Below are positions 35,301-46,202 of a DNA stretch of 64,000 nucleotides, piece by piece (positions within the stretch are counted from its first letter, which is position 1; the number at the start of each line of letters is the position of its first letter). The translations under genes and the position numbers were made by a program. Source of the DNA: Lichina pygmaea (taxonomy: Eukaryota > Ascomycota > Lichinomycetes > Lichinales > Lichinaceae). The stretch covers positions 3,038,001 to 3,102,000 of the forward strand of contig OY730175.1 in the NCBI GenBank assembly GCA_963422465.1, written 5' to 3'. The notes under the pieces are model-generated. The model was not told where the DNA came from. It made no database searches and worked only from the letters and a program-made list of their open reading frames with translations.

Positions 35301-36065
35301 TCAACTATCTCCAAGATAACTAGGTCCAATAGCTTCCTCTGGCAGAGTTCACGCAGAACAACTCCCAGTCTGATTCCTCTGGCATGTCACTGTTCTTTGC
35401 CAACAGAGGGTTCTATCCACAGCTCAGCATCACACCCATGAGTGAAGCCTGCAACCAAGATGCTATGGAAATCTCTGGAGAAATGACGTAGATTCTGGAA
35501 CAGTTGCAAGCTGAACTCCGACTATCCCAGGAAGCTCAAGCTCACACCGCCAATTTACATTAAGTCCTGTCACTGTCCTATCAAACTGGAGATCTTGTTT
35601 GGCTGAATACCAAGAACATCAGGACACGCCACCCATGCAAAAAGCTTGACAACAAGTGGATTGGACCATTCAAGGTGTTGAAGACAGTCGGAAGCTGTGC
35701 CTGCTATCTGGAGCTTCCACACACTCTCAAGATCCACCCTGTCTTTCATGTTTCCCTTCTACGTCTGACACCTGCTAATCCTATCCCTGGCCAATCAAAT
35801 GAACACCCTGGCCCTGTCATTAGTCAAGACACAGATGAAGAGTTCCAGGTTGAAGAAATCCTTGACTCCAAGCCAGCAACGTCTTGACAGAAGTTCAAGT
35901 ACCTGGTCAAATAGTCTGGATGGCCAATTGAAGATGCCACTGAAGAGCCTAATAAGCATCTTGACAATACCAAAGACGCCATCTACAACTTCTATGAGAA
36001 ATACCCAAGGAAACCACAGCCATGGAACTACGCCCACAAGCAGCCTGAGACTCACAGGAGTTCGC
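32340..36065 (+). pseudogene. pol region of family B (PR-RT-RH-IN-chromodomain)
   Basis: Protease-like start (IDSGCSAFG near 32,460), RT (CVDYRALN, MPFGLANTPS and YVDDILVYSQT, 33,265-33,600), RNase H ([20 protein letters not shown] near 34,030), integrase with an HHCC-like zinc region (34,830-34,900) and DFITDLPKS...HHPETDSQTEQEN (34,960-35,270). The C-terminal chromodomain-like segment lies near 35,840-36,030. Fossil with many breaks. Confidence 0.88.
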
Positions 36066-36085
36066 TATGTGAAGGAGGGGGGTAA

Positions 36086-36431
36086 TGTCACAGTTCTGGC
36101 CCAGTTGCATATCTGGCACAAGTCACGTACCTTGCCGGGAGGTTCTATCTGCACTGTTGCCTGTTTGCTCTGCTATTGCCTTGTTGCATATCTGGCACAA
36201 GTCACACACCTTGCCGGGAAGTTCTATCTGCACTGTTGCCTGTTTGCTCTGCTGTATCCCCTGCCTATAAGAACTTCTCCTACTCCCCCAGCTTCTTCTC
36301 TTCTTCTTTTCTCTTTTCCTTCCTTGTCTTTCATCTTGTACATCAATCCAAGTCTCAAGTCTCAAGCCAAGTCAGGTCAAGGTTACCGAATCAGTTAGGC
36401 TTGAGTTCTGCTCTGCCATTGCCTTGTCACA
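36086..36431 (+). repeat. 3' LTR of family B, two 79-bp units
   Basis: 346 bp, exactly 79 bp (one unit) shorter than the 5' LTR. Units begin at 36,105 and 36,184. Confidence 0.92.
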
Positions 36432-36867
36432 GCCTGGGTACAGCCTGCCTGTGAAAGGGTAGAGCTGTGTGGATCTGCTATTGTATTGAGCTGGTGTCCT
36501 ATACATTAGAGGCTGAAACTGTTAAGAGCCAGTCCATGTTCACACAGAATGTGGGTGGTCTGTGTGTCCAAGTAAGAAGGGCAGGGATTCAATAGATGAA
36601 TAGCAAGTGGGGTAACTCTCTTGCTATTGTTATTTGTATTTGTTGTTCAGCCTGGAGAGCTATTCACCCTGGCCATCTGGGTTCTCTTATATACAGAAGC
36701 CTGAGGGGGGGGGGTTCTCCCCAAGGAATATCAGCTTTCTGCGTGGCAGAGTTGGATAAGGAGCGCTCTTCTCTGCCACCTCTGCCACCAGGTTGGGTGA
36801 ACATTGTTCTGTGTACCTCTGTACACTTGCTTAGGTCGGCTCAGCTGTTCTGGCCTGGGTCTTAACA
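36432..36867 (-). mobile_element. family C 5' LTR and leader, truncated
   Basis: Minus-strand LTR (36,520-36,867; 348 bp) with TATA near 36,690, followed inward by 88 bp of leader (36,519-36,432) that stops at the family B LTR. TTCAGCCT (minus strand, 36,510-36,517) just inside the LTR is complementary to AGGCTGAA (minus strand, 36,646-36,653) about 37 nt downstream of the TATA box. This is the self-priming arrangement seen in families A and B. Together with the plus-strand copy at 30,004 it brackets family B and the LINE fragments. Confidence 0.8.
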
Positions 36868-37230
36868 AGGCAGCTGATGGGCTTGAAAACTCAGCTGCTG
36901 CTGTAGGGTGCCCAGAACACTATAGTGGCTATGTGGTGTCCAGACACACACTAACTAGAGTACAGTGCCATGGATTTTTTTGGTGATGAGGAATATTGAA
37001 CTTATTGGCTAACTCTGGGATTCAAAATTCCTTGTTAGGGAAGATGGATCCTAGAGTCTTCTTGATATAAGCTTCAACTTTATTGTATGATTTAACCATG
37101 GTTTTGAGAATTTGTGGTGGTTTTAAGACAATTTGATTGTTTTGTGCAGGCACTGTTGAGGTGACTAAACTGTTGAGGTGGTGGACACTCTTACAGAGTA
37201 AGAGTGTTCTGACCAAGCTAGCAAGAGAAG
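36868..37230. other. unassigned repeat-like stretch
   Basis: CpG-poor DNA like the repeats to its left. A minus-strand frame 37,022-37,252 (ILKTMVKSYNKVEAYIKKTL) could be a fragment of a retroelement gag, but I recognise no domain. The composition changes to CpG-rich host DNA at about 37,230. Confidence 0.4.
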
Positions 37231-37386
37231 AGGAGGTACGAAGTACCTCCAAGGTACGGGTACAGTACTCCGTAGTTGATGTAATCAGGAGATACCCTCG
37301 TATTTACTCACGTGACCAGTCCTATGTCAGAATTAACGACATAATTAAGACCCCACAAGTCCGTGTCCGCACCGCCTTTCGTTAAT

Positions 37387-37410
37387 TACGTACGTACGTA
37401 CGTTACGTAG
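37387..37410. repeat. (CGTA)n palindromic tract
   Basis: TACGTACGTACGTACG followed by TTACGTAG, about 90 bp upstream of the reductoisomerase ATG. Similar GTAC/ACGT-rich patches occur in every host intergenic region of this window. Confidence 0.7.
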
Positions 37411-37497
37411 AAAGGGAGGATTTTCAACGGGCCTACTCACTTGTAAGAGCAACCCAACCACCACAAGAGGTCTCTCTCGTCCCTCCCATCGTCAAGA

Positions 37498-39076
37498 ATG
37501 GCCTCTAGAAACTCAGCTCGAGTGCTGCGTAGCTCCTTGAGGGCGCAATTGAGACCGACGTCGCTACAACGCCCCACAATCATTTCCTTCTTGCTACAAC
37601 GCAGTTCGGCCCCAACGAGAATCGCCGCAGTCGTACCCCTCCAGCAATCACGCGGCATGAAGACCATCGACTTTGCTGGCGCCAAGGAGGACGTCTACGG
37701 TGCGTGACAGATCAGAATACCTGGCCGATCAGATGACTGATGGCTGTTCTCGGTAGAGCGAGCCGATTGGCCCAAGGATAGGCTCTTGGTGAGATTCATC
37801 TTAGTTTTCTAGACTTGAAGCCCGCAGCAGTCTTCACATGCGCTCGAAAACACGTGCAGCAACAGTCCATCGGCCATCAACTGACCTGCGACAGGACTAC
37901 TTCAAAAAGGACACTCTGGCCTTGATCGGTTACGGCTCGCAAGGACATGGACAAGGGCTCAACCTTCGCGACAACGGGCTCAATGTCATCATTGGCGTTC
38001 GCAAGAATGGCGCTTCTTGGCTAGAAGCCGAAGAGGATGGCTGGGTGCCAGGGAAGAACCTGTTCGACATCGAGGAGGCTCTCCAGCGCGGCACGATCAT
38101 TATGAACCTGCTCAGCGATGCCGCTCAGAGCGAGACGTGGCCGGCGCTGAAGCCGGCCTTGACCGAGGGAAAGGTGAGTGGTTTCAATGGCTAAAGCTCT
38201 ATGCAGGTGTCTAACGTGACTGCAGACTTTATACTTCTCTCACGGTTTCTCCCCCGTGTTCAAGGACCAGACCAAGGTCGATGTGCCCGACAACATCGAC
38301 GTCATCCTGGTGGCTCCCAAAGGCTCCGGCCGCACCGTTCGATCGCTTTTCAAAGAAGGCCGCGGTATCAACTCGTCGATTGCGGTATATCGGGACGTCA
38401 CCGGTAGGGCCGAGGAGAAAGCCGTGGCACTCGGCGTTGCCGTTGGCAGCGGCTATCTCTACAAGACGACCTTCGAGAAGGAGGTGTATTCGGACCTGTA
38501 CGGCGAACGAGGGTGTCTCATGGGAGGAATCCACGGCATGTTCCTGGCTCAATACGAGGTTCTCCGTGAGAGAGGTCACAGCCCGAGCGAAGCCTTTAAC
38601 GAGACTGTCGAAGAGGCAACCCAGAGCTTGTACCCGCTGATTGGTGCGAACGGAATGGACTGGATGTACGCGGCCTGCTCGACGACGGCGCGGCGTGGGG
38701 CCATTGACTGGAGCAGCCGCTTCAAGCACACGCTGAAGCCGGTGTTCAACGACCTGTACGACTCGGTGAAGGAAGGAAAGGAGACCAAGCGGGTGGGTTC
38801 TAACGACTGTTTCCTCACGCTCGTCGAGTTTTGCAGGAAGCAAACTGATCCGCCGACTATTTTCGTAGGCTCTTGAATTCAACTCTCAGCCTGACTACCG
38901 TGAGAAGTACGAACGCGAAATGAAGGAGATTCGAGACTTGGAGATCTGGAGGGCCGGTAAGGCGGTCAGGTAAGGAGTTTCTTGCGTTACTCACCGAGTT
39001 ACATGTCGCAAGCCAAGAACAGCCTCCTAACAACTTGTCCTTTGACAGGAGCCTCCGACCCGAAAACCAGCCATGA
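37498..39076 (+). CDS. ILV5: ketol-acid reductoisomerase, mitochondrial
   Basis: Catalyses the Mg- and NADPH-dependent rearrangement and reduction of acetolactate/acetohydroxybutyrate, the second common step of valine and isoleucine synthesis, in mitochondria. Six exons join in frame: 37,498-37,699, 37,757-37,788, 37,895-38,173, 38,226-38,792, 38,869-38,969 and 39,049-39,076, giving 402 residues, normal for fungal enzymes. Introns are 52-106 bp with GT..AG ends, and most have a CTAAC/CTGAC branch motif. Residues 1-50 are Arg/Ser-rich without acids, a mitochondrial presequence. GYGSQGHGQGLNLRDNG (about residue 90) is the NADPH-binding loop; HGFSPVF follows; FEKEVYSDLYGERGCLMGG holds metal-binding Asp/Glu. 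It ends RSLRPENQP. Exon 2 is only 32 bp. The ATG at 37,498 is the first in frame with the presequence. Called ilv-2 in Neurospora. Confidence 0.97.
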
Positions 39077-40212
39077 TAACTGGGTCCTTGCAGCGTCGCA
39101 GCTCTGCCGCCAATCTGTGCCGTTGGCCCTTGACATTTGGCTTTCACAAAGAGCACCGCCTTGGACTGTCGCCCCATTGCTCATCGGGGCTCTGCAGCAC
39201 GTCAATGAGGACGGCGTTCCTCAGCCTTTTCTTCTTCCTGCTCTCACGAGCTCGAATACCATATCGGAACCACGAGGGGAGTTTGAGCTACCGATGAAGA
39301 GATCAGAGATGCAAACACGCTTGAGCCTATCAGTACGCCAGTACTATTTACCACTAGTAGCTACCCATTGCCACCTGACGCCACGATACGATAGCTTCGT
39401 ATTTGGTCGAGGGATGTCGTTCTACCTGATTTCAGTATCAGCGGAACACTACTGAAAAGCGTGTAAATACCAGCAGGCGCAACCAATGCCCTGCCACAGT
39501 TTAGTGCAACCGACTTACGTTACTCACATCTTTCCTGTACGTATGTACGTAACGTACCACCACCTAGACTTAGTTGTGATTACGAGTACGTACGTACAGG
39601 ATGTCATGTAGGATGCCCTATCATACGAGTATGTCATGCAGTGGCGCAGGAAACAGGCTGTTTGACCAACCTACCAACCGACTAAGCCAGCGAACCAGTC
39701 AATCAACCTTCCAACCAACCTTCTAACCAACCTTCCAATCAGCGAATCTATCGACAGATCAATCAATCTATCTGCAACCCTCTTGCTCACTGCTCTTTTT
39801 CTCCCTCTTGCACGGACAAGTGGCACTTCCGGGGGGAAGGGCCACACACAGACCAACCTTTGTTTTCAAGGCCATGCGCACAGGCTGCTCGGTACGGTAA
39901 GGAGCTACGGTAAGGAGCTATTGTGTTGGTCTACCAGTCCTAGGTTCAATTTTACGATAAGTTGCTAGCGAACAAGGCCGGTGAAGAAGGCCGGTCGGTG
40001 TCATGTGGATGGGAATGTGAATGACACCGAGAAAAAGAGGCCGAGTGGAACGGAAGCGGCAAGTAGGAGGTGAGAATTGGGAAGTCGGATGTGGTATTTG
40101 GTTGAGTATATACGAGGAGAAAGGAAAGTGGGGAGAGAGAGAGAGAGGTTGGAAGGTGAGAAAGGAACAAGGAAAGAAGCAAAGGAGAGGGAGAGAGAGA
40201 CAGAGTTATTTG
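39077..40212. other. intergenic region between convergent ILV5 and NOT3
   Basis: No credible gene. It holds a GTAC-rich foldback (39,534-39,600), a CCAACC-type low-complexity tract (39,661-39,785) and a GA-rich stretch (40,110-40,205). Both genes end here, so it carries their 3' UTRs. Confidence 0.6.
39534..39600. repeat. 67-bp foldback with 15-bp inverted arms
   Basis: Starts CCTGTACGTATGTAC and ends GTACGTACGTACAGG, 15-bp inverted arms with one mismatch around a 37-bp loop. It could be a transcription terminator structure or a tiny foldback element; no flanking duplication was established. Confidence 0.6.
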
Positions 40213-42817
40213 TCATAGATCGTCTTCTAGGAACTTGTACGCAAATCGAAAGTCCGCTTTTCGCCGATTCATCCTGTGGTTTTGAAATGAAGCGTTAGCT
40301 TTGCAAAGGGAAAGAGGAGGGGAAGAGGGGGGGAGGGTTTAGTGAAGAGGAGAGAGGGAAAGAGTTTGATGAGCATGAATGAGCATGAAGTAATTATTCA
40401 GATAGGGTCGAAAGTACTGGGACTGATAGATGAAAAGAGAGGAAGAGAGAGGAAGAGAGAGGAAGAAAGAGGGAGAGAGAGAACACAAGGAGTCATGGCG
40501 GATGAAGATGGAGAGGTGGGAAAGTAAGATGACCAAAGAGCAACCGTCGATCTCGATAATGCAAGGCAGGCAAGTCAAGTGCCATAAAAACGGCAACAAC
40601 AGACAACAAACCCACAAAAAAAAAACGCACCATGTGCTCTCATAGTCGAAGAATCGATAGGTGCCCTGCTCGTACTCCTCCGTGATGGTCTTGGGTTCTT
40701 CATGGCGCTGGAACCAGGTCTGGTACTGCTTGTGGAAGCGCCAACTCTGGCTCTTGAGCGCCTTGGCGGCGAGGTACTGCTGGAAGGAGCCCTGACGATA
40801 GTAGAAGGTGAAGAAGAGCGTGTCAGTGTCGGCGCGGGCGTAGAGTCGCGCGTCCTCGAAGAGCGGCAGCGGCTCCTGCGGGTAGTACGTCGGCGAGTTG
40901 AACTTGCGCTCGGCCCGGTACGGCCGCGGCCGATCCGCGTCGATCGAGTCCGGCCGGGTCGCGTGCGACGCCGCCAGCAGCCGTCGCGTCGTCGCGTTCG
41001 TCGTTCCCGCCGACGCCGACGCGTTCTGCGGCATCCGGCTCTTGGTCACCTCGAACGACTGCAGCAGGTCCTGCAGACCCGGCGGCAGGTGATAGATAGA
41101 TTCCGTCGCCTCATCCGCCTCGGCCGCTTCCTGCGCCATCGCCATAGCCATCGCCGTCGGTTTGGCCGTGCTCTTGGTCGCCTCAGAGGGCGCCTGCACG
41201 GCTTTGCCGCTCGGCAGGAAGTTGCTGGTGCTGCTGACCTCGCTGCTGCCGGTGCTGCTGTTGTGAACGAGACGGTGCGCCTGGGTTGCCGAGGTCGGTA
41301 TTGGCGGTGGAGCCGGCTGCATGTGGGTCGAGCTTGATTGGGGCTGATCTAGATCTGGTCGTTGCTCTTGGATCGGGGAATCGTGGTGGGACTCTGCCGC
41401 GGCAGGTCTGTGGTCGAAGACAGGCTTGGGCGGAAGGCCCTTCGACGGCGTCGGTCTCGCGATCTCGGCCCGCTCGTGCTGTCTCGTCGCCGCCGCCGCG
41501 GCTGGCGCCGCTTGAGTTTTGTGTGCGGTAGGCTGTTGCGCGGGCGCCGGTGGTCCTTTCGCCGCCGTTTCCAAGGCGTGCGCCGGCTCGGACCGCGGCG
41601 GTGTCGGAGCACCCGTCTGGTTCGCCCCAGGTGGTGGAAGCGGTGCGAGCCCAGGTGGTGCACCCGTCGCGAGCGGAGCGGTTCCCGGTGGTGGCGGTAG
41701 AGGAGCGATGCCGACGCCGCCCTTATCGCCTGCCGCCGCGGCAGCCGCGGCAGACGCGTACTTCAACGTCTCCCCGGCCGGTCGACTTGGTGGAGCTGCC
41801 GGCTTCATGTGTGCGTTGCTGGCGCCATTCGTCGTATTCGCAAGCGGTGTGTGGAGGGTCGCGAGGGCCGGTAAAGGAGACCTTATCTGTGTCGAAGGTC
41901 TTCGGGCTGCAGCACCTGATGCCTCGGTCGCCTTGCCCTTGCCAGCAGGCCCCTTCGACTCACCGTCCTGCACGTCGTCTTGTATCGATTGGGCGTCTTG
42001 CGAAGATACGCGGTCGGCATCCCCGGCCATGCCGTAGATATCCTCCTCCTCTTCGAGGTGCAGCTTGTTGTACATCTCGTCGTCCTCGACGAAGTCGTCC
42101 TCTTGACTGCTCTCGACGTAGTACTTGATATCTTCTTGCAGGTCCAGCACCTGCTCCGTTTCCAGCCCTCCGTTCTCCAGCGACCGTAGGATGAGCTCCA
42201 GCTTGGCCTGATGCCACTTGTGTCGATCCGTTATCCGCTCGATCTCCGCTACTCGATCGGCCTTGTGGTTGTCCTTCTTCCCCTTCTTCAGGTTCGCCTG
42301 TAGACCCTCGGCCTCGGCCTCAAGGGTCTCGACCTGTCGCTCCAGCTCCTCCACCATAGACGATAGAAATTGACATGTCTCGACCTTCTCCTTCTCCTTC
42401 GGGTCCAGTTTCGCCGCGGCTGACAAGCCCTCTTTCGAGTAGGCCTTGGTCTTCATCTCCTTCTCTACCGCCTTGAACCTCTCCATTTGCTGGCCTCAAC
42501 CACCGGCGTCAGCCATCGAGAGCAACGTCAGTCGCATGCCGCGTCATCAGAGGGCCACCGACCGTCTCTATCAGCTTCCGCTGCTCGAGGAGAGGTTTCT
42601 TGTCCTTGATCTCGTTGCTCGCCGCCCATGTTTTGATCTGGTCTCGCTGTCGCTGGAGCTTCTTGATCTCCCTCTTCAGCGCGTCTTCGAGCTTGTCCTT
42701 CTGCGACGAGTTGCTGGCTTGATGGATCTTCTCGAACGTCGCCTCGAACGCTTGAACCCCTTCCCCGACCCGCTTGAAGCATTTGTCAATCTCTTGTTGC
42801 AGCTTTCGTTGCGCCAT
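40213..42817 (-). CDS. NOT3: CCR4-NOT complex subunit NOT3/NOT5
   Basis: Scaffold subunit of the CCR4-NOT complex, which deadenylates mRNA and affects transcription. Exons on the minus strand: 42,817-42,563, 42,489-40,631 and 40,273-40,213, giving 724 residues. The start at 42,817 ([20 protein letters not shown]) matches the conserved family N-terminus; an in-frame ATG lies further upstream but precedes the conserved block. Residues 1-240 form the Not3 coiled-coil domain ([15 protein letters not shown] spans intron 1). The middle (about 250-600) is Pro/Ala/Ser-rich low complexity. About 610-724 is the NOT box ([40 protein letters not shown]), ending [15 protein letters not shown] in exon 3. 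Intron 1 uses the rare donor GTCGGT. Intron 2 is long (357 bp) and CT-rich. A copia element begins 209 bp upstream of the ATG. Confidence 0.95.
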
Positions 42818-43025
42818 GTCGATGAGCTGTGTCGGAATGGACGGTGTTGACGGAAGTGGTACAGTAGGACCTGACTCGTACGATCGCAAGTCAGTTGACA
42901 GGTATCCGGTCACTGTGAGTACTTCATACTCAGGATTCAAGTCCACAACCTGCGCTTCTGGCTTCAGCCTGACTGGTAGGAAATGACTGGAGCTGTGAGT
43001 TTCCCACCATTGTCAGGCGCATAAG
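42818..43025. promoter_or_regulatory. NOT3 side of the divergent promoter
   Basis: 208 bp between the NOT3 start codon and the copia LTR. Together with 46,515-47,224 it formed a promoter region of about 0.9 kb shared by NOT3 and the deacylase gene before the insertion. No specific site assigned. Confidence 0.5.
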
Positions 43026-43220
43026 TGTTGAAGTTGGGCGATCTGCAACGTCATACCACGTGACTTACAGAAGGGCGCTAACCCTAGATTGGGAGGAAGG
43101 AAGGTTTTCTCATTTTTCATTGTAGACGAATGTCTTAGTACATCCTATTGAATACAAGATCCTATTGTCTTCTAAGTGCCTCGTCATTCTGAAGTGTCAC
43201 CGACACCGATTATCCCAACA
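43026..43220 (+). repeat. 5' LTR of copia element
   Basis: 195 bp, identical as read to 46,315-46,509. Short LTR typical of the copia group. Confidence 0.95.
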
Positions 43221-43235
43221 GGTTATGAGCCCGGG
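43221..43235 (+). other. copia primer-binding site, half-tRNA type
   Basis: GGTTATGAGCCC directly after the LTR is the reverse complement of GGGCTCATAACC, the anticodon arm of eukaryotic initiator tRNA-Met. Drosophila copia is known to prime from a 5' half of this tRNA cut in the anticodon loop; this site fits that mode rather than priming from a mature CCA end. Confidence 0.75.
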
Positions 43236-43385
43236 AATCCCGCTGACGAGGTTGAATCGACTGTGAAGAAGTCGAAGAAGAAGAGGAGAAGAAGAGCCTA
43301 GAGGAAAAGGCTGCAAAGAAGGGCCTAGAGGAAAAGGCCGTAAGGAAGGGCTAGCCACGACGTTAGCAGAAGGCAAGCCAATAGG

Positions 43386-46202
43386 ATGGAAGACAAGAAG
43401 GAACGGGGCAGGAAGGTCCTGCTCCGGGGCCCAGAGAACTATGAAGACTGGGCACAAGTTATCAGGATGCGGCTATTGGCCGCAAGAGTCTGGCACACCG
43501 TCCTTGTAGAGCCAGAAGAGTCAGAGATGAAGCCTGCCCAAACATCAGCAGCAACAGGATCCAAAGTTCAACGGATTGAGGCCACAAAGGAGTGGCAGGA
43601 TAGCAAGGCAGAAGAAGGAAAGGCAGCAGACATCATACTGTCGTCAATTAGTGAAGAGCAGCAAAAGCACGTCCGACGGATCGAGCACCCCTACCACATC
43701 TGGAAGACCCTGAAAGGGATCCACGAACGGCCGAACAACGAGAAGCTGCACAACGCGATGGTACAGCTGTTTTCGAAGGATCTCGGCCGAACGATCGAAG
43801 AGAGAGGGTCGAGGATCCGTGTGCTCAATGCTGAAATAGAGAGCTACGACTCGACGCTGAAACTGCCGGAAAAGACATTAGTGATCCTGCTCCTAGAGTC
43901 GTTGACGCCAGAATACGACACCATGAAGAAGATCCTCATAACGACGGATCAGATCGACGAACTGGACAAGGTCCTGCAGAAGTTAGCAGGAGAAGAGGCA
44001 CGGATCATCAAGGGAGAAGCGGAGCAGGCACTGGCTGTCCGTAAAGAGGGCAAAGGACGGAGCAAGGGCCGACGAGACGGAAAGGACATGAAGTGCTTCC
44101 GGTGTGACCGGACAGGGCACAGGAAGTCTGAATGTTTCGCGACACGGTCAGCAGACGGAACCCCATTGGAGGACGAACCCCCGGTGAAACCCAGGAAGAG
44201 AGGGGAGAAGGCAAGAGCGGCAACGTACCGGGAGGATGAGGAAGGAGAGAAGACCTACCTCACTTGCCTTGTACCAGATCTGGCGATCGGGGAACCGCGG
44301 ACGAGCGATTGGATCGTTGACAGCGGTGCGACCCGACACATGAGCTGGGACCTCGGACTATTCGTTGAGTTGAAACCCATGGGAGGCCACCTGTCAGTAG
44401 CCAACGGAGACAGGCTTGCGATCAAAGGTGTAGGAACTGTACGGACCCGGTTCAACCAGCAGAGCGGTGTTGCGACAGTCACAGGAGTGCTGTACGTACC
44501 TGGATTGACTGCCAACTTGATGTCAGTTTCAGATCTGGACAAGAAGGGGTTCGAGACAACAACAAAGAATGGGGAGATGGCCATAATAAAGAATGGCAGA
44601 AGAAGGGTAACGGCCAGAAGAGAAAAGGGCACGTACCACTTGAAGGCAAATGGCGAGGTAGTCCTCGCGACGGGACAGGAGAGCCCGACCGGCGGGGCAG
44701 GACAGGAGAGTCCTGCAGACGCGAAGAAGAAGACCTGGCACCGGAGGCTAGGGCATGCAAGCAAGGCTGTCATGAAGAGGGCAGCACTCACCGGCAAACT
44801 CGAAGGGTTCGAGTACGATGAGGAGGAAGTCGAGAACTGTGAGGACTGCATATTAGCCAAAATGCAGAAGACTCTCCGGAAGAAGGCTGAAGCAACAACG
44901 ACAAGAAAGCTCGAACTGGTGCACACCGATGTGTGCGGACCTCTGCAAGATGAAGGGTACGACGGATCACGGTACCTGCTGACGATGATTGATGACTGGA
45001 CCCGGATGACGTGGGTGTATCCCATGAAGCTCAGGAGTGAGCTACCCGTCGCTTTTGGCAGCTGGAAAGCCATGGTGGAACGGGAATCCGGCGAGAAGCT
45101 GTGCAGGATACGGTGTGACAACGCCAAAGAATACATCAGTCAGTACTTGAAGCGTCTGAAGCCAGAGGGAGTAAGAGAAGAACCCACCGTGCCGTACAAC
45201 CCACAGCAAAACGGGGTTGCCGAGCGGTATAACCGAACGATTATCGGTCGGGTGAAAGCGATGTTGGCGGACGCGGAGCTGCCGATGCAGCTGTGGCCCG
45301 TAGCAGCCCAGACGTCAGCGTACCTGGACAACAAGCTGCCACACGGGGATAGGAAGGACTTGCCGGAAGGAGAATGGACGGGACGGACCGTCAACGCAGG
45401 CCATCTGAGAGCCTTTGGGTGTGTCGCATACGTGCATATACCGAAGGAGAAGAGGAAGAAGTTAGATCAACTGGCCTGGAAAGGAGTAATGGTGGGGTAC
45501 CGGGGTAATCACATTTACCTGGTATGGAACCCGGAGACGAAGAAGATTGCGGCTGCAGCGTCCGTACGATTCATGGAAGAGATCGTGGGACAACGAGCGC
45601 AGGTGCGACCTAAGGAGAAGGTCAGCATTGAGGGGGGGTGGCCACAGGTCACCTCAGGGCCCGAGCACAGCATTGAGGGGGGGTGGCCACAGGTCACCTC
45701 AGTGCCCGAGCAAAGGAGAGAGAGACAGGTGCAAGGCGTACCTGATCGGTCGGACGAACCGGACGAAGAAGACAGTGACGAAGAGTCAGTAAGATACGAC
45801 GCGGAAGGGACGGAAGACTCACCTTGGCAGCCCCGACAAGGAGTGGCTGAAGAAACAGTGGAAGCACCTGAGGAAGGAGCTCAGGAGTCGAACGAGTCAG
45901 AAGGAAGAGGTCGTGTGGAACCTGAAAGAAGTCCACAAGAGAACAGGGCCACAGGCAAGGCCACGAAGGAAGGGTCCGAAAGGGCACAGGAAACAGAGCC
46001 AGTGAGGCGGAGTACGCGGATCCGCAAGGCAACAGGGAAGGCAAAGGAAGGTGCCTTCGCAACAGAGGAGCGAGGTGCTGTGGCGCCCGTACCGACGATT
46101 CCGAGGTCGGATACGTGCCTTCTGCGGAAATGCTCGCGGACGAGCTCACGAAGCCACTCAGCATTCAGGCACGGAAGGAGAAGCTGCAGAGGCTCGGTCT
46201 GA
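43386..46202 (+). pseudogene. copia polyprotein region (gag-PR-integrase)
   Basis: Long open region opening MEDKKERGRKVLLRGPENYE. It shows a UBN2-type gag, knuckle CFRCDRTGHRKSEC (about 44,095-44,136), protease IVDSGATRHMS (about 44,314), a GAG-pre-integrase zinc region (HRRLGHASK...CEDC, 44,730-44,850) and the integrase core (TMIDDWTRM; YNPQQNGVAERYN, 44,980-45,240). An acidic linker has a duplicated 45-bp unit (45,623-45,712), then RRSTRIRKATGK. Parts normally following the integrase are not recognisable in this frame. Fossil by the absence of those parts, though otherwise well preserved. Confidence 0.9.
45623..45712 (+). repeat. 45-bp tandem duplication with purine-tract motif
   Basis: Two in-frame 45-bp units, each with GAGGGGGGGTG (45,630-45,640 and 45,675-45,685). 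That 11-mer is exactly the polypurine tract plus first LTR bases at 46,306-46,316. Confidence 0.9.

Larger units (their letters stand above)
30885..36431 (+). mobile_element. Ty3/gypsy chromovirus, family B
   Basis: LTRs at 30,885-31,309 and 36,086-36,431 bound gag, protease, RT-RNase H, integrase and a chromodomain-like end. The region is a fossil with roughly ten or more breaks. A purine tract (36,071-36,085) precedes the 3' LTR. The flanking 5-mers do not match (TGGTC versus GCCTG) and the flanks belong to different repeats, so one end has probably been exchanged by recombination. A related truncated copy lies at 58,481-61,572 and a solo LTR at 21,869. Confidence 0.92.

Noticed and set aside
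36596-36865. 89-codon frame in the family C LTR
   Set aside because: Lies wholly inside an LTR and against its transcription direction.
39661-39785. CCAACC/AATC repeat tract as a telomere-like repeat
   Set aside because: Irregular units unlike TTAGGG; simple low complexity.
40339-40630. C-terminal extension of NOT3 rich in Leu/Ser/Phe
   Set aside because: It is translation of a CT-rich intron; splicing GTGCGT at 40,630 to the acceptor before 40,273 gives the conserved end KFLEDDL.
41519-42128. Two long plus-strand open frames inside NOT3
   Set aside because: They are antisense to the Pro/Ala-rich, GC-rich linker of NOT3, which lacks stops on several frames; no domain and no start context.
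42817-42946. Upstream in-frame ATG for NOT3 at 42,946
   Set aside because: The conserved NOT3 N-terminus begins at MAQRKLQQ; the upstream 43 residues resemble translated 5' UTR.
44255-45136. 293-codon minus-strand frame in the copia element
   Set aside because: Mirror of the GC-rich integrase coding strand; Ser/Leu-rich without domains.
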